From: Deroplatys truncata
Lineage: Eukaryota; Arthropoda; Insecta; Mantodea; Mantidae
DNA length: 64,000 nucleotides
Direction: 5' to 3'
NCBI GenBank assembly: GCA_030765065.1
Contig: CM060978.1
Span: 60,969,421-61,033,420 of the forward strand
Both the position numbers and the translations under genes were made by a program. The notes below the pieces were generated by a model that had not been told where the DNA came from, made no database searches, and worked only from the letters and a program-made list of their open reading frames with translations. Positions 57,193 through 64,000 of this stretch are shown in pieces (the stretch's first letter is position 1; every line of letters begins with the position of its first letter).

Positions 57193-58091
57193 TTTTTACT
57201 TTCTCTACTACGTATAGTAAGTAGGGGAAGTATTGCATTCCACCCAAAAATTCGATACCGAGATTTCACCGGAAATACATGTTTTGAGACCTCCTGAATC
57301 CAAAAAAAGCATTTTTGGAAACATGTCCGTGTGTGTGTCTGTGTGTCTGTGTGTGTGTGTGTGTGTGTGTCTGTGTGTGTGTCTGTGTGTGTGTGAACAG
57401 CATAACTCAAAAACGAACAGTCGGATAAACACCAAACTTGGTATTTAGGTTCAGTATCTTCCAGAGATGCGACACGAAGGTTTTCAAGAAAATCCCCCCA
57501 CCCCAGACTACCCTTTACATGGAACATTTTTCGAAAATTTTAATTTTCTCAAAAATGGCTCTAACGATTTTGATTAAAATATCATATGTTTAAGATAATG
57601 TCATGAGAAATGAAATGTATATCTCGAATTTTCTGGGAATGTCTCCAAAAGTATTCTTCATTGTGAACGACTTTTGCATAACTGGTAAACCATAAGAGAT
57701 AGACAAATTTTTACTACACAAAAAATGTAGATCTCGTTAAAATACACAACTTATGTCATATACATTTCTTTTGTTGAGTGAACCGTTTTCGAGATATTGC
57801 TTGTTATTCCCTTAAATTTTCCAATACTTATACTTTTTCTCAAATTCGTTATTCATTTTTTTATGTCCTGGACTTGCAAAGAGAATGGAATGCGCCGCAT
57901 AGCAACCAGCGTTAAAATATTTGACCATCGCTTAAAAGCTACCATATTCCCCTTGCATCTACAAGAAAAATACCAATAAGTTTGACATCTCGATATCTCG
58001 ATTAACATAAAGCATATGGAGAATAGGCGTTTGTAAAAATAGATTGTACAAGAGTAGAGAAAGTCATGTGAGTGTAACACATCAGATTTTT
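57193..58091 (+). mobile_element. family A element, young full-length copy inside the minisatellite
   Basis: Complete, with TACTA-CGTA-TAGTA hairpin at 57207-57220 and TG tract at about 57326-57394. It joins satellite sequence on both sides: ...GTATATTTTT on the left and TTTTTTCCTTTGAGTTCAG on the right, corresponding to the T run of the unit (GTATTTTTTACTTTGGGTTC). This is a clean view of the element's boundaries. Confidence 0.93.
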
Positions 58092-58286
58092 TCCTTTGAG
58101 TTCAGAGCAATTGCCCATCCATCGGCAACGATGTTCACTCCTTTACCGTTATGTATTTTTTACTTTGGTTCAGAGCAATTGCTCATCCATCGGCAATGCT
58201 GTTCACTCGTTTACTGTTGTGTTACTTTGGGTTCAGAGCAATTGCTCATCCATCGGCAATGATGTTCACTCGTTTAACATTGTGTA
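58092..58286 (+). repeat. 69-bp minisatellite, second block (about 3 units)
   Basis: Continues with GAGTTCAGAGCAATTGCCC and CCATCGGCAACGATGTTCAC; the third unit has a small deletion. It stops at the next family A copy. Confidence 0.92.
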
Positions 58287-59094
58287 TTTTTACTTTTTCT
58301 ACTACGTATAGTAAGTAGCGGAAGTATTGTATTCCACCCAAAAATTCGATACCGAGATTTCACGGGAAATACATGTTTTGGGACCCCCTGAATACAAAAA
58401 AAAACATTTTTGGAAACATGTCGTGTGTGTGTGTGTGTGTCTGTGAACAGCATAACTCAGAAACGAACAGTCGGATAAACACCAAACTTGGTATTTAGGT
58501 TCAGTATCTTCCAGAGATGCGACACAAAGGTTTTCAAGAAACTCCCCCACCCCAGAATACCCTTTACATGGAACATTTTTCGAAAATTTTAATTTTCTCA
58601 AAAATGGCTCTAACGATTTTGATTAAAATATCGTATGTTTAAGATATTCTCATGAGAAATAAAATGTATATCTCGAATTTCCTGGGAATGTCTCCAAAAG
58701 TATTCTTCATTGTGAACAACTTTTGCATAACTGGTAAACCATAAGAGATAGACAAAATTTTACTACACGAAAAATATAGATCGCGTTAAAGTACATAATT
58801 TATGTCATATACATTTATTTTCTTGAGTGAACCGTTTTCGAGATATTGCTTGTTATTCCCTTAAATTTTTCAATACTTAACTTTTTCTCGAATTCGTTAT
58901 TCATTTTTTTTGTCCTGGTAATGCAAAGAGAATGGAATATTACACATTCCCCTTGCATCTACAAGAAGATTAGCAATAAGACTAACATCTCAATATCTCG
59001 ACTAACATGAAGCATATGGAGAATAAGCCTTTGTAAAAATAGTTTGTACAAATATAGAGAAAGTCATGTGAGTGTAACACATCAGAGTTTTTTT
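58287..59094 (+). mobile_element. family A element, second copy in the array
   Basis: TTTTTACTTTTTCTACTACG to ACACATCAGAGTTTTTTT, in the same orientation and at the same position of the satellite unit as the previous copy. It has a deletion near 58935 that removes the CATAGCAACC block. Satellite sequence does not resume on its right. Confidence 0.9.
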
Positions 59095-59647
59095 ATCTTA
59101 ACGAGATCAGCACATAGCATCCATCCAATGATTGTCGAGACTAGATGGTATACAGGAAGTCACACATGAACATTTCATTTTTTACACGTATAGATTCGTT
59201 TTCTCTCTTTGTTTGGGAACAGCATTTCCGAAGAGAGGCATCAGATTATTAAATACCAAGCCCTCAGTTTTACGAACAAAAACCCACGCCCCGTAAAACA
59301 CGATCAGGGATGTGTTAAAATAACATGAACACAGTTGTAAAAACAACAGACAGTGTTAACGTAGAAACCAAATCATCCGAACTGAATGCTGCCGCGCTGT
59401 TCACTGAACAAGAATATATGGATTTTCTACACTCCATTAATTCAAAAAATTGCGAGTTTCGCTTGAAGGCTGCACGGAAAATATTCACAATTCAAGGCCG
59501 GAAATTCCTCGGGATTAATTAAAAACGCTTAGCAGTTGAACATAATGTTTTTAAATGGGGTTTCAGATAGAAAATTAACCTACGGGGTTCTCTTTTCGCT
59601 TAATTCCTTTCAGAATCAAATTACACAAGCATTACTTTCCCTATTTA
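59095..59647. other. unrecognised; 65-codon frame
   Basis: An ATG frame at 59325-59522 encodes a mixed-composition 65-residue peptide (LNAAALFTEQEYMDFLHSI). I recognise no family. Its composition looks more protein-like than most frames here, but there is no homologue, splice context or start context to support a gene. Confidence 0.3.
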
Positions 59648-59990
59648 CGAGGTTCCGGGTTCGATTTCCGGCAGCCGCTTTTCGTGGTTTCCCCGGGTCG
59701 GCAGGCGAATTCTGGGTTGGTTTCTCTTATATTGTACTCTCTTATATAACTCTTCATCCATCACCTTCCTTGTCATCTGTTGTATTACAAGGCGACAGTG
59801 TTCGGCGACGGGATAATAGTTCTTTCTGGCGTCGTCCAAGGACCTCTCGGTTGGATACCCGCCTCTATGCAATCTCGGGCGGCGTTGGAGGCGTTTAACC
59901 TGGAAAAATTAGGGACCCCAGCCATGCTTGCGTCCTCGGATCTGGCCGCCCTTCGGGTCTCTCCCCTCATTCCTTCCTCCCACGCGTTAC
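59648..59990 (+). mobile_element. SINE type 4, head truncated
   Basis: B-box region GGGTTCGATTTCC (59657-59669), module TTTTCGTGGTTTCCCCGGG, CTTCCTTGTCATCTG and GGCGACAGTGTTCGGCG shared with 42085-42488 on its minus strand. No A box, so the 5' end is missing. The long frames on both strands are shadows of the GC-rich SINE. Confidence 0.78.
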
Positions 59991-60099
59991 GGTAGAAGCA
60001 CAAGGGTCGGATGACCTGTTTACGATGCTCTGTCTCAGTTTCGGGGTCCCTTTCGTTTGTCAGTACCTTTACCCTCACTCCATCTTTCATATACAATCT

Positions 60100-60235
60100 G
60101 TTCCACCGAAAAGTTCGATACCGAGATTTCACTAGAAATATGTGTGTTCAAGTCCCTGGCATCTTCTCCTACAATGTGTGGTATGTGCTTCTGTCATGAA
60201 CGCCATTACTCAAAACTTTTATGTTATATCCACTT
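60100..60235 (+). repeat. ancient family A left-end fragment
   Basis: TTCCACCGAAAAGTTCGATAC, CGAGATTTCACTAGAAATATG and CATGAACGCCATTACTCAAAA follow the family's left-end order. Confidence 0.65.
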
Positions 60236-61140
60236 CCTGTTTTAATCATCCGACCGCCCTTAAAGGGAACCTGATGTAAACAAAACAGCATGCAAAATTC
60301 TGGTCTGCAAATCGTATTACTACGCCCTGGGTGGAGCATAAGCACTATCTAAAACACGTACATCTGGCCTGAACCATCTGACTGGCATTAATGCACATCA
60401 GGGTATTAAGTTTTTATATTTACATATACCTGTCTTTAAATACAGTGTGAACTAAAATCTAATATTCTAACAATACTTTCAACAATAAACTCTTAAATAA
60501 TATAAAACAAAAGTAATTTCCATAGTCCAATTTGAAACTACGTTCTAATCCGCGGCTAATGCACACAGCTTGCCACGCGCTTTTATTTACATCCGGTTCC
60601 CTTCGAAAGCCAGGGGGACTATAGTAGTTAAATAGGTTCTATTGTTCTGTCAAAACAATATAACATTAGATAGACTAAGGTTACAATAGAGGCACTGCTG
60701 GCTTTCCAGTAGTTCAATATTAGTTCCAATAATAAGCAGTTAGATATAGTGGAGTGGGAGATTTAATTTAAGATTGGATTTTGTTTTGGATTTTAGTGTA
60801 AATTTAGGTAAAATAAAGCTACTAGACTTAGATTAAGAACATATCTGCTAAAATTTTTTAATAACATGAACATGAGGTTGGTGTAAAATAAAGTATAAAA
60901 CCTGGGATGTTACGTCCTGGCATCATAAACCAGTATGATGACGTAGAGGTTTTTGTTTTCAAGTTTCGTTTCCTTTACTATATTCTACCATATAAAGAAG
61001 AAACAGAAAACGAAAAGAACGCTACGATATTACACTATAATGAAAGTAATCAATAGTGAGTAACATCAAACCTTGTTGTCTTCATAGAAGTTGCTTAGTT
61101 ATACAATAATTTACCACCGGCTACAAGATCACAATTGGTT
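60236..61140. other. no recognised feature
   Basis: AT-rich DNA with no family resemblance or long open frame. Confidence 0.4.
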
Positions 61141-61740
61141 TTTAAATTGTCTACCACGTACATAGTAGGTAGAGAACGTACGCATCGCATTTCCCCAAAA
61201 ATTCTATACCAATATTTCACTAGAATATATGTTTTGAGGCTCCCTGAATTTAAAAAAAAACATTTTTAGAGAAATGTGAGTGTGCATAAGTCAAAAGACG
61301 AGATGTCGGATAAACACCAAAGATGTATTTAAGTTCAGTACACACTTAAAGTTTGGACAAGAAGATTTTCTAGAAAATGCCTCCACCCCAAACTATCCTG
61401 TACATGAAACATTTTTCAAATGCTTTTGATTTTCTGAAAAGTGGCTGAAACAATCTTGATTAAAATGCCATATATTAAAATATTTACATGACAAATAAAA
61501 TGAATATCTCGAATATTCTGGGAATAGCTCGTGAAAAACTCTTCAATCGGATGGACATTTATATATAGTCTTGCATAACTGGTAAATGTTAAGCGATAGA
61601 CGAAATCGTACTACACAATAAGTGTAGATCTCTTTAAAATAGACAATTTATTTCAAGTAACTTTTTATATGACACCAACCATTACCAAGATATCCGTTAT
61701 TAATTGCTCGAATTGTTCAGTACTTAGCCATTCTGCCGAT
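61141..61740 (+). mobile_element. diverged family A copy, left part
   Basis: GTCTACCACGTACATAGTAGG, CCAATATTTCACTAGAATATA, CTAAACAATCTTG-like and GTAGATCTCTTTAAAATAGAC blocks, ending GTACTTAGCC. Split by family B and resumed at 62636. Confidence 0.75.
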
Positions 61741-62635
61741 TGCGGCAGTATTTTTAACACTTAAATGATTTCAGTCAAATTATATAATATAAAATACAAT
61801 AAAAGCCCGCCTTAAAGCAATATGTGTATAACAGAACATATAAAATGCATGTAACAGTGATAGTATTAATGTTTATATTATTATGTACATGTTCAATAAT
61901 GTTATGTGAATGTATTACGTAATTTAATAATGTAGGAGCTGTGGGAATAATAGGTTAAAAGTTGCTAACAATGAGGTAACAATGAGATAGCCTTAAGGCA
62001 ATAATGAATTAGAATGTTTAATAAGGCTACTGGTATTTCTTGGAACAGAAATAATGTAATTTTTTAGACAGTTTCTAAATAGTGAATCAACAACCAGAAA
62101 AAAGCTTAAGTTAAATAAGTGTATTCTATTGGAGTAGGATTAGCCAATCAAAATCTGAAATGGAGCAAAATTTATAAATTCAGAAGCCAGTTGCTTGTAG
62201 ACAGTGTTCCTAACCGGACGCGAGACGCGTCCTCGAGAAGTTTAATACATATTCAGTGCGAGACGAAAATAGTTTATGTGTTAAAAAGTGCAAGTAATTA
62301 ATAAAAGAATCTCACAGCTCTTTCTATAACAGTGAAGTGTTATTTAAATCGTGTCAAGCATTAATAAAAGGAGTGAAGTAAAATTATAATCTGTGTATGC
62401 CTACATCCTTCAGCCGCAGCACGCCTTGTTAAGATACTCATCTCTCTGCAAATTAATACTGACGCAGCCGAGGCAACATAAATATATAATATTTCAAGAA
62501 ACAGTCAAAATTACAAAGTTAATATTTTTAAACTTGAGGCGAAGGCTACCGGAAACTTTTTACCATATATGCGGTTGCAACTACTTCAAGTTCGGCTCCC
62601 CAACAGTCGAAATAAAATACAACTCCTCTTAAAAA
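61741..62635 (+). mobile_element. LTR-like repeat, family B copy 4, inside family A
   Basis: Begins TGCGGCAGTATTTTTAACAC. Promoter-like TTAGCCAATCAAAATCTG and AAAATTTATAAATTCAG (about 62168-62184), GTAGACAGTG, AATAAAAGGAGTGAAG, GACGCAGCCGAGGC, end GGCGAAGGCTACCGGAAAC. Both flanks are one family A copy, though about 130 bases of it are missing at the right junction. Confidence 0.62.
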
Positions 62636-62790
62636 ACGAAATGGGTAATGCAGCTATTTCTGGAAATGTTTATCTCGATTAAAATGAAGTAAATAGGAAA
62701 ATAGACTTTCGTAAGAATAATTTGTATACTACATAATTAGTGACAGAGGTGTAGATAAGTCATGTGAATGTAACCCATTAGGTTTTTAGC
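62636..62790 (+). mobile_element. diverged family A copy, right part
   Basis: GAAATGGGTAATGCAGCTATTTC, AAAATGAAGTAAATAGGAAAAT and GTCATGTGAATGTAACCC, ending ATTAGGTTTTT. Completes the copy from 61141. Confidence 0.72.
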
Positions 62791-64000
62791 AAGGCAATAT
62801 ATGTTTGTCAGCTTTAAATGGTGAATAAAATTCAAATATTGATTTTTCTGAAAATAGTCTGCAAATTTTTCCTGTATTCATTGAAGCTGATATCACTGGG
62901 AAACCATAAATTATTATCACAAACTTGTTGTAGGATATAGCAGTTAGGCTAATGAAACAGAACTACAACGTTGTGAATATAAATTATGAACCGAACTTGC
63001 GACATACTGACATTTAAGGAAAGCGTTGACAAGCTGTCATAAATGCATTTACTGCCTTATTGTTTGTGTGTAATGCAGTGGTAAATTTGCTCATTTTATC
63101 CCATAGTGTGCATTTGACAGTAGATGCTGCAAAGAGCCCGTTATTAAATGAAAATCGGGAAACCTTGTGCCCGGTAATGGGATACTGCAAGCAGATAAAG
63201 GAGCCCCTTCCCCCTCATTTACAAAGTGAATTCGAAAATGCGATGTTATCACCTCAGCAGGAGGAGATGCTCTGGTAAGCATCATCCGGCTGTCATAACT
63301 CTTTTGAAGCACCCCCCTCCACAAATGGGCTTATCTCTCACCCCCTATCATCACCCCTGTATACCGGACAACATTAGCTGGACCCTGATTTATGTTGGGC
63401 CCAGCACATTGACGTTCTATTTCCGTATGCCAAACCCCCTCCCCACCTCCTCGCCTCTCTCTGAATTGACTCGATACAACCTGATGTGGCCTTTTCCTGC
63501 CTAATCCCATTGCTCTCCGTTTGGCTTTTGTTTCTTTCTGCCTTCCGTAACCCATTTCATACGTTCAGCTTTGTTTCTTCCTAAACTCAAGGCCTCCTGT
63601 AATTCAGTGCTCAGTACTGCAGTTTTTGCGGTGAATTTATCTGTAAATTCAGCACAGAACACCAGCGCCTTCCCAGTAAGCATAGTGATGCATTTAGAGG
63701 CACGAGCAATAATTCACTGCAAGTAATATTCCAAAGAAATAAACACTAATCTGTGTACTGTGTATCACATGAGGGATTCAGCAGCTCATAGAATACAAAG
63801 CGTTGAAGCCGTTCGTGGTGCGATAATTTTGAAGCCGTAGCCTGCTCTTCAAATTTTTATGCTCCTCTCTGGAATATGCATCCATTTAGAAAACGTTTAA
63901 TGCTACTGGTTTGTTGTGGAGTTCTACGATGTCATAATCCCCTAGCTCGTTCTGCGCTGTCTGGTCCGCCAGCTGCTTCAGTGGTATAGCTACGAGTTCT
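62791..64000. other. no recognised gene
   Basis: The left part (62800-62960) has faint family A similarity. From 63060 several 60-92-codon frames overlap on both strands around a C-rich stretch (63300-63500). None shows a domain or a codon pattern I would call coding. Confidence 0.4.

Noticed and set aside
56729..57224. 162- and 134-codon frames as possible genes.
   Set aside because: Both are readings of the 69-bp minisatellite in two phases.
59769..60132. GC-rich overlapping frames on both strands as genes.
   Set aside because: They lie in the body of a SINE that also occurs at 42085-42488.

Overview
This is a gene-poor, repeat-saturated stretch of a large arthropod nuclear genome. Evidence for this: AT-rich DNA, many CA, TAG and AAT microsatellites, tRNA-derived SINEs, 5'-truncated LINEs, LTR-like modules and decayed mariner, Tc1 and hAT transposons. 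The mix suggests a large-genome insect, possibly a cockroach or another polyneopteran. That assignment is an impression and not a proof. I found no convincing host exon, no intact coding gene and no true tRNA or rRNA gene. Every recognisable protein fragment is a broken transposon gene.

The dominant component is one dispersed repeat, called family A here. I call it plus when it reads TTTTTACTTTCTCTACT at its left end and ...ACACATCAGATTTTT at its right end. A full copy is about 0.76-0.9 kb. It carries an inverted 12-base motif near both ends (ACTTTCTCTACT and AGTAGAGAAAGT), a short hairpin close to one end and an internal (CA)n tract. It sits in T/A runs, and more than 30 full, broken or ancient copies occupy roughly 40 percent of the window. 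Several lie inside one another or inside other repeats. The structure resembles non-autonomous Helentron-type (HINE/DINE-like) elements, but this is inference.

Layout. 0-2.8 kb: LTR-like family B copy and a duplicated GC-richer repeat (family D). 2.8-8.4 kb: nested family A copies, one split by a LINE with a (TAG)n tail. 9.4-11.4 kb: 36-bp minisatellite split by family B, then LTR-promoter-like DNA. 11.5-13.6 kb: family A, a SINE and a mariner remnant. 13.6-20 kb: mostly unrecognised DNA. 20-23 kb: duplicated transposase fragment and an RTE-like LINE end. 23.4-30 kb: the most deeply nested zone, with family A inside family A, a mariner with terminal inverted repeats, and a 511-bp SINE with a 16-bp target duplication. 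30.9-34.9 kb: SINEs, family C, and family A inside a mariner remnant. 36.3-41.6 kb: Tc1-like, hAT-like, LTR-like and mariner elements. 42-52.9 kb: SINEs, an LTR with a primer-site-like motif inside family A, a LINE with RNase H remnants, and an A-in-A insertion. 53.4-55 kb: a 91-bp minisatellite inside a pair of inverted repeats. 56.7-59.1 kb: a 69-bp minisatellite with two family A insertions. 59.6-62.8 kb: SINE, ancient family A and family B. The last 1.2 kb is unrecognised.

The parts do not form a pathway. Their relationships are those of insertion layers: ancient family A copies are hosts for LINE, SINE, LTR and mariner insertions, and young family A copies have inserted into older A copies, mariner remnants and minisatellites.
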